NCBI RefSeq assembly: GCF_014649715.1
Contig: NZ_BMTO01000002.1
Coordinates: 419,054 to 483,053, forward strand
Source: Streptomyces lateritius
GTDB lineage: Bacteria > Actinomycetota > Actinomycetes > Streptomycetales > Streptomycetaceae
Length of the DNA: 64,000 bases
Reading direction: 5' to 3'
Positions 1 to 10,215 of the stretch are shown in pieces. The position numbers were made by a program, and so were the translations under genes. The first letter of the stretch is position 1. Every line of letters starts with the position of its first letter. A model generated the notes under the pieces. It saw only the letters and a list, made by a program, of their open reading frames with translations. It was not told the origin of the DNA and did not search any database.

Positions 1-40
1 TCATGACAATGATCGCCGCGATGAGGATCAGGGTCTCCAT
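1..40 (-). CDS. Start of a small hydrophobic protein (cut by window edge)
   Basis: Only the first 13 codons are in the window, reading METLILIAAIIVM, a hydrophobic run that looks like the beginning of a membrane segment. The ATG lies 5 bases after the stop of the DUF5994 gene on the same strand, and GGTGAG just upstream is a fair ribosome binding site, so the two would be co-transcribed. The reading is too short for a family call and the rest of the gene lies outside the window. Confidence 0.4.
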   Translation of the reverse strand, partial: METLILIAAIIVM

Positions 41-45
41 GGTTC

Positions 46-621
46 TCACCGTCCGGCAGAGGTGCGGGGGCGACCGGCGGACCTTTGACCGGTCGGGTGC
101 CCGACGGGGGCCGTACCCGCGCCGCCCTCGGTCTCCCAGTCGTCCTCCCGGCGGTGCGCGTCGGCGGCGCGGCGTACGACATCGTCCGCCGCCAGCAGCC
201 CGGTGGCCTTCAGCACGCTCCCGGGGATCGCGGCGGCGGTCATCAGCCGCGCAGCGGAGGCGGGTTCGGTTTCGGGCGGAATCACCAGCAGGTCCCAGCG
301 GCCGGTCGTGTAGGCGAGCAGGATGATCTTGTCGGGGTCCTGCTCGGTGAACCAGCCCACGTGGACGGTGTGGCCGGTGGCTGTGACCTTGCGGGGGACG
401 ACGGGCCACCGGTCGGGATTCACCGCGACGCGGGTGATACGTCCCCAGTGCCCCTCGAGCGCGTCGACCAGGGCCGGCAGTTCGGCCGCGAGGTCGCGTG
501 AAGAGGGCCACCATGCGCCGTCGAGCTGACCGGCGAGAGTGGTCTTCCGGGTGAGGGACAAGCGCGCCGGAAGTCCCGGAGCGAGGGCGCGGGTCGCGGC
601 CCTGTCGAGGGTGGTGGTCAT
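46..621 (-). CDS. DUF5994 family protein
   Basis: A 191-residue soluble protein of a Streptomyces family of unknown function. The family signature is visible: a short strand (ARLSLT), then GQLDGAWWPSSRDL, then a region around GRITRVAVNPDRWP and a conserved VHVGWF stretch. The start at MTTTLDRA is chosen because the reading frame upstream loses family similarity. The C-terminal 30 residues are polar and charged and look disordered. A second, divergent member of the family lies 300 bases away, which suggests duplication. Family proteins are often found in Streptomyces stress or sporulation neighbourhoods, but no biochemical role is known to me. Confidence 0.8.
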   Translation of the reverse strand: MTTTLDRAATRALAPGLPARLSLTRKTTLAGQLDGAWWPSSRDLAAELPALVDALEGHWGRITRVAVNPDRWPVVPRKVTATGHTVHVGWFTEQDPDKIILLAYTTGRWDLLVIPPETEPASAARLMTAAAIPGSVLKATGLLAADDVVRRAADAHRREDDWETEGGAGTAPVGHPTGQRSAGRPRTSAGR

Positions 622-924
622 GGTGCGGACCTGCCCCCGGGCCGCCTGTCGGCAGCCCGGTTCTTCGTGATCCCCGGAAATGACACCCGCATGAGGGCCG
701 ATGTGCGAAATACTCCCGGTAACTCCACTGTACGTCCGGCCGACCCCGTTCTTGCGCGGGGCATTGCCCGCGATCCTCCCGGCCGCGCCGGAAGCCGATG
801 CCAGGACGAGCGGGCGTACGGGCGTGGGGGTTACCGTGAAGCGACGGCATTGCCGCCCCGTCGCGGCGGCCGGACCCCCGTCCGGTGCCGGACGTGGCAG
901 CTCCCCGGTGGACGGATCCCGACC

Positions 925-1422
925 ATGGCCGACTCCGATGTCCCCCACACCCGCCCGATGCTTCTGCCGGACGCGATCCACAAGGCGGTGCGGCCCGGTA
1001 CGGCTCTGCTGCGCCTGGAGACGGCGCGATCCCGGCAGGGTGTCCTCGACGGGGCGTGGTGGCCCCGCACACGTGACGTGGAGCAGGAGCTTCCGCCGCT
1101 GGTCGCCGTCCTGACCGAGCATCTCGGGCCCATCACCCGGGTCGGTCTGGACGCCTCCGCCTGGAACGGCGTACCGACCCGTCTGGTCGTCGACGAACGG
1201 GTCGTGCACCTCGACTCGTTCCCCGTCGGCGACGACACCGTCCTGATCACTCGCGGCGAGAACGACCACTTCGCGCTGATGGTGGTGCCGCCGGACACGG
1301 CGCCGGAGGCCGCGCGTACGGCCATGGCCCGTGCGGTCCACGCGGAGAACGTCACGCATGCCGCCGAGATCCTCGTCGCCGCGCTTCCCCCACTGACGAC
1401 AGGCCCTGAGGAGTCGGAATGA
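925..1422 (+). CDS. DUF5994 family protein, second copy
   Basis: A 165-residue paralogue of the divergent gene upstream. Shared landmarks are LLRLETARSRQGVLDGAWWP near residues 30-50, DVEQELPPLV, GPITRVGLDASAW and the closing FALMVVPPDT. The start MADSDVP is preceded by a weak purine stretch; the frame is open further upstream, but that part is arginine-rich and unlike the family. The stop codon overlaps the next start (ATGA), so the PRC-barrel gene is translationally coupled. The function is unknown. Confidence 0.8.
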   Translation: MADSDVPHTRPMLLPDAIHKAVRPGTALLRLETARSRQGVLDGAWWPRTRDVEQELPPLVAVLTEHLGPITRVGLDASAWNGVPTRLVVDERVVHLDSFPVGDDTVLITRGENDHFALMVVPPDTAPEAARTAMARAVHAENVTHAAEILVAALPPLTTGPEESE

Positions 1423-1775
1423 TCCGGACGGCGGACATACGGGAGTGGCGCACCCAGAACGTGGTGGACCCGCGGGGTCGCGCGATCGGTGAGCTGGAGG
1501 CGGTGTACGTCGACACCCGTACCGATGAGCCGGCCATGGCCACGGTCCGCGTCGGCCTGCCGGGCCGTCGTCGCCTGGTGTTCGTACCCCTGGAGGGGGC
1601 GATGGTGGGGCCGGGTTATGTGCAGGTCGCCCACGACAAGGCGCTGGTGAAACGGTGCCCTTCGATCGGCACCGACGACGTCCTGCCCGTCGAGGACGAG
1701 GAAGCCGTCTTCCGGCACTACGGCCTCGCCTACCAGCCGGGGGCGAACGGCGAACGCCAACTGGCCCGACGCTGA
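1419..1775 (+). CDS. PRC-barrel domain protein
   Basis: A 118-residue protein with one PRC-barrel-like beta domain over its first 80 residues: REWRTQNVVDPRGRAIGELEAVYVDTRTDEPAMATVRVG, then a strand with RRLVFVPLEGA. PRC-barrels occur in the photosynthetic reaction centre H subunit and in RimM; free-standing actinobacterial copies are thought to bind protein or RNA partners. It overlaps the DUF5994 gene by four bases and is its obvious co-translated partner. The short tail after residue 95 (EEAVFRHYGLAY) is typical of the stand-alone type. Confidence 0.75.
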   Translation: MIRTADIREWRTQNVVDPRGRAIGELEAVYVDTRTDEPAMATVRVGLPGRRRLVFVPLEGAMVGPGYVQVAHDKALVKRCPSIGTDDVLPVEDEEAVFRHYGLAYQPGANGERQLARR

Positions 1776-1890
1776 GCCGGCGACCGCTGAGCAGCCGGCC
1801 CGTATGACACACGCGGGTGATGCCCACGGTCGTGGCCGGAAAGTAGCGCCGTCTGCCCGCCGGGCCAGGCGTGACTTTACGGACACGACC

Positions 1891-2041
1891 TCAGGGCGAC
1901 CGCGGGGCGAGGAGCCGCCGCAGTGCCGTTGGTGTGTGGCCGAGGTACTGGCGCATGGTCCGGCAGAGATGGGCCTGGTCGGAGAAGCCCAGGTCGGCCG
2001 CGAGGCCGGCGAGGCTGTCTTCGCCCGCGTCCAGACGGTCG
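1891..2041 (-). pseudogene. AraC-family regulator, C-terminal remnant
   Basis: On the minus strand about 49 residues read as the last HTH of an AraC/XylS regulator: LDAGEDSLAGLAADLGFSDQ, then HLCRTMRQYLGHTPTALRRLL, followed by a stop. LAADLGFSDQAHLCRTMRQYLGHTP matches the family consensus for the second helix-turn-helix and its closing G-x-T-P. Nothing upstream continues the reading; at about 2040 the sequence changes to a plus-strand SRPBCC gene fragment. The N-terminal sensor and first HTH are missing, so this is a remnant. Confidence 0.75.
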
Positions 2042-2396
2042 CGAGGTCGGAGCCGTGCACCGACGTCTGGTGCCGGGCTTCGTCACGGACACCCGCATGG
2101 AGACGGACACCAGGATCGTGACCTTCGCGAACGGTGTCGTCGTGCACGAGCTGATCGTCGACATCGACGACACGGCCCGCCGGGTGGCCTACGCGGTGGT
2201 CGGCGGCTCGATGGCGCCGAAGCACCATCACGCCTCGATGCAGGTCCTCGCCGGCATCGACGGGCGCAGCCGGTTCCTCTGGACGATCGACGTGACGCCC
2301 GACGAACTTGCCGGCCCCATCGGCGAGATGGCCGATCAGGGCGTGCGCATCATGCAGGAGACGCTGAGGGCCACGCCGGTCCCGACGGACGGGTAG
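2040..2396 (+). pseudogene. SRPBCC (polyketide cyclase-like) protein lacking its N-terminus
   Basis: The plus strand reads EVGAVHRRLVPGFVTDTRME and on to KHHHASMQVLAG, then SRFLWTIDVTPDELAGPIGEM and a stop after TPVPTDG. This is the middle and end of an SRPBCC/polyketide-cyclase-like protein, about 115 residues. Intact relatives start some 25 residues earlier with a strand and the word VWD; here that part is replaced by the AraC remnant on the other strand. An open frame does run on upstream from a GTG at 1923, but it is antisense to the AraC remnant, so any product would be chimeric. Confidence 0.7.
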
Positions 2397-2752
2397 AGGC
2401 CCTCTACAGGGGCCGGGCCGAGAGCGTGCCCCGGTCCGGCCCGGCGGGGCAGGTCGACCTCGGAGGGCTGGCCGGCCGAGATCCCTCTCGGTGGGGGCGG
2501 AGCCTGTCGCCTGCCGAACCGCGCTGACAGCCCTCCGCGAGTCGGCCGCCGGCTACCCGAACGCACCCAGGTGATCTGTGGGACTCGGCCGTGGAACACC
2601 ACCGACGAGCCCCCACGCGGGACACCGGGCCGTCCAACTAGGCGCGGGCGGGCCGGTCCAGGGATCCAAGGCACGGGCTTTGGCCGCATACCCTTGCCGA
2701 CGCTAAGGTGCGGCGCCGTACTCGGCGGATCGCTCCCCTGAGGGAGGTTGGA
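2397..2752. other. Intergenic region ahead of the sigma factor gene
   Basis: 356 bases without a convincing gene. The stretch has several GC-rich inverted segments just after the SRPBCC fragment that could end transcription. Two GGAAC-like words occur (one near 2591), as in many extracytoplasmic-function sigma promoters, but no matching -10 element is clear. A good ribosome binding site, GGGAGG at 2743-2748, belongs to the sigma factor gene. Confidence 0.4.
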
Positions 2753-4309
2753 ATGGGGCTCATGGATGCGGACCACGCTGGGCTGGTCGCCGCGGCGCAG
2801 GCCGGTGACGATCGGGCGCGCGAGGAGCTGATCGCCGCGTACCTGCCGTTGCTCTACAACATCGTCGGGCGAGCGCTGAGCGGACATGCCGACGTCGACG
2901 ACGTCGTCCAGGAGACCCTGCTGCGCGTGGTGCGCGACCTGCCTGCCCTGCGTGCCCCGGAGAGCTTCCGGTCCTGGCTGGTGTCGATCACGCTCCGTCA
3001 GATCAATAACCACTGGCACCGGCAACGCGCCTTCGCCGACCGGACCACGGTCATCGACGAGGCACGCCAGATACCGGATGCCGGCGCCGAACCTGTGGAC
3101 GCGACGATCCTGCGTCTGCACGTGTCGGACGAGCGCCGTCGGGTTGTCGAAGCCGGCCGGTGGCTCGACCCGGACCATCGGATGCTGCTGTCGCTGTGGT
3201 GGCAGGAGAGCGCCGGCTTGCTGAGCCGTGACGACATCGCCGCCGCGACGGGGCTCACCGTCGCCCACGTCGGAGTGCGCCTGCAACGCATGCGCGAGCA
3301 GCTGGAACTGAGCCGGACGATCGTCGCCGCGCTGGAAGCCGACCCGCGCTGTCCGCAGCTGGACGAGACCGTCGCCGGCTGGGACGGCCTCCGTACATCG
3401 GTGTGGCGCAAGCGGATCGCGCGGCACACCCGCGACTGCCCGCTCTGCATGGCGACGACGACAGAACGGGTTCCGGCCGAACTGCTGCTCCTCAGCCTCG
3501 CGCCGCTGGCCGTCCCGGCCGCACTCGTCGCCGCGCTGGCCGCCAAGGGGTTGCTGTCGGGGACGGCCGCGAGCGCGGCCGGACTGGCCACGGCACACGT
3601 CACCGTCGGCACGGCGGCGGCGACGGGGGGCGGCGGTCTGCACAGCGCGCTGATCGGCAAACTCCACGCGGTGACCGCTCATCCGCTGGTGAGCCTCACC
3701 ACCGGCGCGGTGCTCATCGCCGGGACCGCCACCTACGCGACCTGGCCCGAACCGGCGCATCGGGTGCCCGGCGTCGTCGCCGCTCCCACGGTCGGCAACC
3801 CCACGCCGGTCCCGTCGCGCACCACCACGTCGGCCGAACCGTCCCCGGTGAGTCCGTCCGCCGTCGTCGGCACTGTTCCGCTGGGCCCCCAGTCGCTGGA
3901 GTCCGTGGACGAGCCCGCCCTGTACCTCACGTATGCCGGCGACTTCGCGACGCTCGGCCGAGTCTCCGCGTCCAGTGGCGCGCAGACACGGCAGCGGGTC
4001 ACCTTCACGGTCATCCGGGGGCTGGCCGACACCGGGTGCGTCACCTTCCGCGCCGCCGACGGCCGCTACCTGCGCCATCGTGACCTGCGGTTACGGCTGA
4101 GCACCAACGACGGCAGCGAACTGTTCCGGGAAGACGCCACCTTCTGTCCGAACCCCGGGGCGGTCGCCGGGTCGGTAACCCTGCACGCGCACAACTATCC
4201 CGGATCGGTCCTCCGCCACCGCGACGGTGGCGTCTGGCTCGATGGCTCCGACGGCACTCGGGCCTTCGCCGGCCAGGCTTCCTTCATCATGCGCAGAGCC
4301 TGGGCTTGA
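2753..4309 (+). CDS. Membrane-anchored ECF sigma factor with C-terminal AbfB domain
   Basis: A 518-residue fusion. Residues 8-90 are sigma-70 region 2 (DVDDVVQETLLRVV, then FRSWLVSITLRQINNHW) and about 130-195 region 4 with an HTH (LSRDDIAAATGLTVAHVGVRLQRMR). Then comes an anti-sigma-like zinc finger (Cys200, His225, Cys229, Cys232), hydrophobic segments near 244-266 and 310-331, a Pro/Ser/Thr-rich linker, and from about 383 to the end an AbfB (CBM42-type) beta-trefoil with the ALYLTYAGDFATLG, GRYLRHRDLRLRL and GSVLRHRDGGVWL repeats. AbfB domains bind arabinofuranose side chains. The start is fixed by GGGAGG five bases upstream. The next gene encodes an arabinoxylan-degrading enzyme, so I infer a sigma factor that senses its substrate. 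Whether the AbfB domain is outside depends on how many hydrophobic segments really span the membrane. Confidence 0.85.
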   Translation: MGLMDADHAGLVAAAQAGDDRAREELIAAYLPLLYNIVGRALSGHADVDDVVQETLLRVVRDLPALRAPESFRSWLVSITLRQINNHWHRQRAFADRTTVIDEARQIPDAGAEPVDATILRLHVSDERRRVVEAGRWLDPDHRMLLSLWWQESAGLLSRDDIAAATGLTVAHVGVRLQRMREQLELSRTIVAALEADPRCPQLDETVAGWDGLRTSVWRKRIARHTRDCPLCMATTTERVPAELLLLSLAPLAVPAALVAALAAKGLLSGTAASAAGLATAHVTVGTAAATGGGGLHSALIGKLHAVTAHPLVSLTTGAVLIAGTATYATWPEPAHRVPGVVAAPTVGNPTPVPSRTTTSAEPSPVSPSAVVGTVPLGPQSLESVDEPALYLTYAGDFATLGRVSASSGAQTRQRVTFTVIRGLADTGCVTFRAADGRYLRHRDLRLRLSTNDGSELFREDATFCPNPGAVAGSVTLHAHNYPGSVLRHRDGGVWLDGSDGTRAFAGQASFIMRRAWA

Positions 4310-7085
<2,776 letters not shown>

Positions 7086-7190
7086 CCTGCCCGATCCACG
7101 GTGATCGCGATTCGGGGCGGCCTGCCGGCGCGGAGACGAGCGGTCCACGGCACGGGCTGCTCCACCTGCTGACCGGTATTCACCGCCTCG

Positions 7191-7223
7191 AGGAACCCCA
7201 GCCGTTCGTCGGCTGGGGTTCCT
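7191..7223 (+). terminator. Rho-independent terminator of the arabinoxylanase gene
   Basis: A perfect 14-bp stem, AGGAACCCCAGCCG at 7191-7204 pairing with 7210-7223, around the loop TTCGT, followed by CTTCTT. It lies 105 bases after the arabinoxylanase stop. Confidence 0.9.
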
Positions 7224-7466
7224 CTTCTTGCGGACCCTCATCCTGGCTGACGGGCTTCCCGGCCCCTACGGCCCGAGGTGTCCGGAGGAGCAGGCCGAGC
7301 TGCGGGGCGTGTCGAGTGGTACGCGGGGAAGGGCCCGGGGGCTCCTCTTCCTGGGGCGAAGGGGGCGCCGCCACCGCCGCTACCGGCACGTTGTGGCACG
7401 GCCATCGAGTCGGCATGGCCCGTGCCCGCCGCGACGCGACCATGACTGCCTGCTCCTGTCCTCACC
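7224..7466. other. Gene-free stretch between two convergent units
   Basis: About 240 bases between the arabinoxylanase terminator and the end of the minus-strand PaaX gene. Several frames are open on both strands, as expected at this GC content, but none has a ribosome binding site or a recognisable product. I see no operator or repeat. Confidence 0.4.
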
Positions 7467-8393
7467 TCAGGAACGCGGGGGCGGAGGGGCGGTGGGAGGT
7501 GTCGGGGTGAGGATGGCGCCGTCGTAGAGGCGGAACAGGCGCAGGCGGCCGGGATCCCGGCCGGTCCCGGCGGCGAGGGCTTCCCAGCACTGTGCGGCCA
7601 GGGTGCGGGCGCGGCTGCCGGGCCAGGGCTGGGGGAGCAGTTCGGGGGGCAGCAGAGGGTCGGGTTCCATGGCGGTGGTGAAGGATGCCGCCAGCTCGAT
7701 CGCGTACGTCAGGCGCTCGGTGTCCGTGGGTCGGTCCGTGCCGGACAGCCGGGCCAGGCGGGCCGTGGCGAGGGCGGCGAGCGCCTCGTGGCGGTCCGCG
7801 ATCTGGTGGAGCGGCCAGAGAAGGGCGGCCAGCCGGGCCGGGGCGGCCTCGTCCCCGACCCGCAGGTCGCGGCTGGTGAGGCGGGTGAGGGAGGGCAGGA
7901 CGCCCAGGTGGCGGGCGTGGGCTTCGACGATCTCGCCGATGTCGTTGGCGCTGACGTAGAGCCCGCCTTGGAGGGGGGCCGCGCCGAGGCGGAGGAGGGT
8001 GTCGCGCAGGGTGTCGCGGGCCTGCCGCGAGGTCTCGGGGATGGCGAAGGCGAACAGGTGCCAGGTCCCGTCCCAGGGGGCGAGCCCCTGGTCCTGCCGG
8101 TAGGCGTGGCGGACGTACTCCACGTCCGGTGCGGCGGCGCCGGTCGCGTCGGCGGTGGCGCGCAGTACGGCCTTGCGCCCTCGCCCCTCCTGGGTGAACC
8201 GGCCCTCGGCGACGAGCCGTTTGAGGCAGAGCCGGACCTGCTGATCGGTCATGCCGAGGGTTCCGGCGACGGCGTACAACTCGCCGGCGTCGACGGTGCC
8301 GTCCTCGCGGAGGAGGGCGAACACCAGGGTCCGGGTGCTGATCTCGGGCGTGGCGGGCTCCGCCGCGGGGGCGCTCGCGGGCCTGCTGGTCAT
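7467..8393 (-). CDS. PaaX family transcriptional regulator
   Basis: A 308-residue regulator. Residues 20-90 form the PaaX N-terminal winged helix (RTLVFALLREDGTVDAGELY, then GMTDQQVRLCLKRLVAEGRF); the middle has the ferredoxin-like core with GTWHLFAFAIPE and TLLRLGAAPLQGGLYVS; the C-terminal domain carries LFRLYDGAIL. PaaX proteins usually repress phenylacetate genes and respond to the CoA thioester, but distant members control other sets. It overlaps the upstream acetyltransferase gene by four bases, so both are read together. A TGATTCG core in the divergent promoter resembles the PaaX box. No phenylacetate genes are nearby, so the likely targets are the neighbouring hydrolase and DUF418 genes. 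Confidence 0.85.
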   Translation of the reverse strand: MTSRPASAPAAEPATPEISTRTLVFALLREDGTVDAGELYAVAGTLGMTDQQVRLCLKRLVAEGRFTQEGRGRKAVLRATADATGAAAPDVEYVRHAYRQDQGLAPWDGTWHLFAFAIPETSRQARDTLRDTLLRLGAAPLQGGLYVSANDIGEIVEAHARHLGVLPSLTRLTSRDLRVGDEAAPARLAALLWPLHQIADRHEALAALATARLARLSGTDRPTDTERLTYAIELAASFTTAMEPDPLLPPELLPQPWPGSRARTLAAQCWEALAAGTGRDPGRLRLFRLYDGAILTPTPPTAPPPPRS

Positions 8394-9034
8394 CGCTGCT
8401 GCTCCAAGGTGTCGCCGGGTGCGCCGCCGCCCGGGTGGTCCGGGACGGCGCGATGCATCGTAGTCACGGCGCCGAAGCCCATCAGGGCCCGGAGGTACGG
8501 GGTCCGTTCGGTGCGTACGGCGGTGAAACCGTGCCGCTCGTACAGGGCGCGGGCGCGCGGGTTGACGTCGATGACGTCCAGGCGGACCCGGGTGCTGCCG
8601 TGTTCGGCGGCTACGGCAGCGATCTCCGTCAGCAGCAGACCGCCGATGCCCGCGCCGCGGTGGGCGGGGTCGACGGCGATGCCGTCCATGACGAGTTCCC
8701 CCGGCTCCGGGGTGCGTTCGAGGAGCGCCAGCACGGCGAGCCGCGGCAGGCCGTTGAAGAGTCCGTAACTGGAGAGCACGTCGTGTGCCCCGCCGCCGAT
8801 CAGGCCGCGTCCGCCGAGGTGATAGCCGGCTACGCCCACGACGTGGCCGCTGCCGGGGGCGAGCGCGACGGCGGCGCGGTCGTGGTGGATGTGGCGGGCG
8901 ATGAAGGCGCGGCCGTGCTCGGCCGGGCCAAGGGCGGCCCCGAGCTTGCGGCCGAAGGCCTCCCAGTACAGCTCGGCGACCCGCTCCTCGGCACACCGGG
9001 GCACGCCACGCCGGATGACTGTCGCTGCGTCCAT
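8390..9034 (-). CDS. GNAT family N-acetyltransferase
   Basis: A 214-residue GNAT enzyme expected to move an acetyl group from acetyl-CoA to an unknown amine. The acetyl-CoA pocket is clear: strand MDGIAVDPAHRGAGIGGLLL gives motif A (R/Q-x-x-G-x-G/A), followed by VRLDVIDVNPRARALYERHGF, the usual motif B. The start at MDAATVIRR is preceded by GGAGGAG. It is the first gene of a two-gene unit with the PaaX regulator, reading away from a hydrolase gene. Confidence 0.85.
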   Translation of the reverse strand: MDAATVIRRGVPRCAEERVAELYWEAFGRKLGAALGPAEHGRAFIARHIHHDRAAVALAPGSGHVVGVAGYHLGGRGLIGGGAHDVLSSYGLFNGLPRLAVLALLERTPEPGELVMDGIAVDPAHRGAGIGGLLLTEIAAVAAEHGSTRVRLDVIDVNPRARALYERHGFTAVRTERTPYLRALMGFGAVTTMHRAVPDHPGGGAPGDTLEQQR

Positions 9035-9141
9035 GACTCCTCCGTGTGCTCCTCCGTGCGTTCTCCCTCGCATTCTACGTATGAACATAGTACGGTCGAA
9101 ATGAAAACGAGCGTTTTTGATTCGAACGTTTTGGAGAACGA
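9035..9141. promoter_or_regulatory. Divergent promoter with palindromes and a PaaX-box core
   Basis: The 107 bases between the divergent units are strikingly A/T-rich for this genome. They hold a perfect 14-bp palindrome, AAAACGAGCGTTTT (9104-9117), overlapping TGATTCG at 9118-9124, the core of the published PaaX box, and a further AACGTTTT. On the minus strand TACTAT near 9085-9090 would serve as a -10 box. The layout suits autoregulation by the adjacent PaaX protein. Confidence 0.6.
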
Positions 9142-10215
9142 GTGGCGACGAAACCGCAACGCAAGACCTCGGCGTGCCGCCGCCGGGCGGCGCGAGTCGC
9201 GCTCGCGGCCCTGGTGGCTCTGGCGGTCGTGGCAGCCGGCCTGGGCGGGCTGGTGGTCTGGCAGAACACCTATGACCTGCGAGAAGAGGCGGTGACCGTG
9301 CGGTACGGCGGCCGGACCCTGCACGCTGTGCTGGCCCTGCCCAAGCGGGGGAAGGGACCCTTCCCCCTGGTGGTCGTCGCCCACGGGGACGGCCCGGTGG
9401 ACGCAACGCACGACGGCTTCTACCGGCCGATGTGGGAGGCATTCGCCCGGGCCGGGTACGCCTCGCTGTCCTGGAACAAGCCGGGCGTGGGCGGAGCGCC
9501 GGGTGACTGGCTCGACCAGACCATGGAGGACCGGGCGCAGGAGGCCGCCGACGCGATCGCCTGGGCCCGGCAGCGGCCGGACGTCGACGGCCGCCGGATC
9601 GGCTTGTGGGGCGCCAGCCAGGCCGGCTGGGTGCTCCCCAAGATCGCCGCCAAAGACGGTCGGATCCGGTTCGCCATCGCCGTCTCACCCGCCGTCAACT
9701 GGCACCGGCAGGGCCGCTACAACCTGATTGCCGAGCTGCGCCGCGACGGCGCCTCCGACGCGGAGGTCGCCGCCGCCCTGCGCCACCGCGAGACCGGACT
9801 GAGGTTGCTCGGACGGGGTGCCACGTACGAGGAGTACGTGCGGGCCGTCGGGGACCCGCAGGGCATGACCGCGGCCCGCTGGCGGTTCGTCTCCAAGAAC
9901 CACACCGCCGATGCCGGCGCCGACCTGCCGGCCCTGCGCGGGGTTCCCGTCCTGCTGGTGCTCGCCGGACACGACGTGAACGTGGACACCGCCGACACCG
10001 AGGCCGCCTACCGCCGGCTGCTTCCCGCCCCGTCACTGCGCGTCACCCACTACCCCGACGCCACCCACGGCCTGGTGAGGCACGACGTGGAGCGTTCGTC
10101 GCTGCGCCTGACCCTGACCGCGCTGTGCGCGCCACGAGCCCTTTTCGCCGAGGGCTTCCTGGCCGACCAGCGGCAGTTCCTGTCCTCTCTCGACACCGAA
10201 GGACCAAGGCGATGA
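9142..10215 (+). CDS. Membrane-anchored alpha/beta hydrolase
   Basis: A 357-residue hydrolase. An N-terminal basic stretch and a hydrophobic helix (residues about 17-38) would anchor it or act as an uncleaved signal, leaving the catalytic domain outside. The fold shows FPLVVVAHGDG (oxyanion strand), the nucleophile elbow GASQAG with catalytic Ser, VLLVLAGHDVNVDT with the acid Asp, and the histidine in PDATHGL. The substrate is unknown; peptidase- or esterase-like S9/dienelactone-type relatives are the closest in layout. The GTG start follows GGAGAACGA. The stop overlaps the DUF418 gene start (ATGA), so both are translated together, and the unit is divergent from the PaaX gene. Confidence 0.85.
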   Translation: MATKPQRKTSACRRRAARVALAALVALAVVAAGLGGLVVWQNTYDLREEAVTVRYGGRTLHAVLALPKRGKGPFPLVVVAHGDGPVDATHDGFYRPMWEAFARAGYASLSWNKPGVGGAPGDWLDQTMEDRAQEAADAIAWARQRPDVDGRRIGLWGASQAGWVLPKIAAKDGRIRFAIAVSPAVNWHRQGRYNLIAELRRDGASDAEVAAALRHRETGLRLLGRGATYEEYVRAVGDPQGMTAARWRFVSKNHTADAGADLPALRGVPVLLVLAGHDVNVDTADTEAAYRRLLPAPSLRVTHYPDATHGLVRHDVERSSLRLTLTALCAPRALFAEGFLADQRQFLSSLDTEGPRR

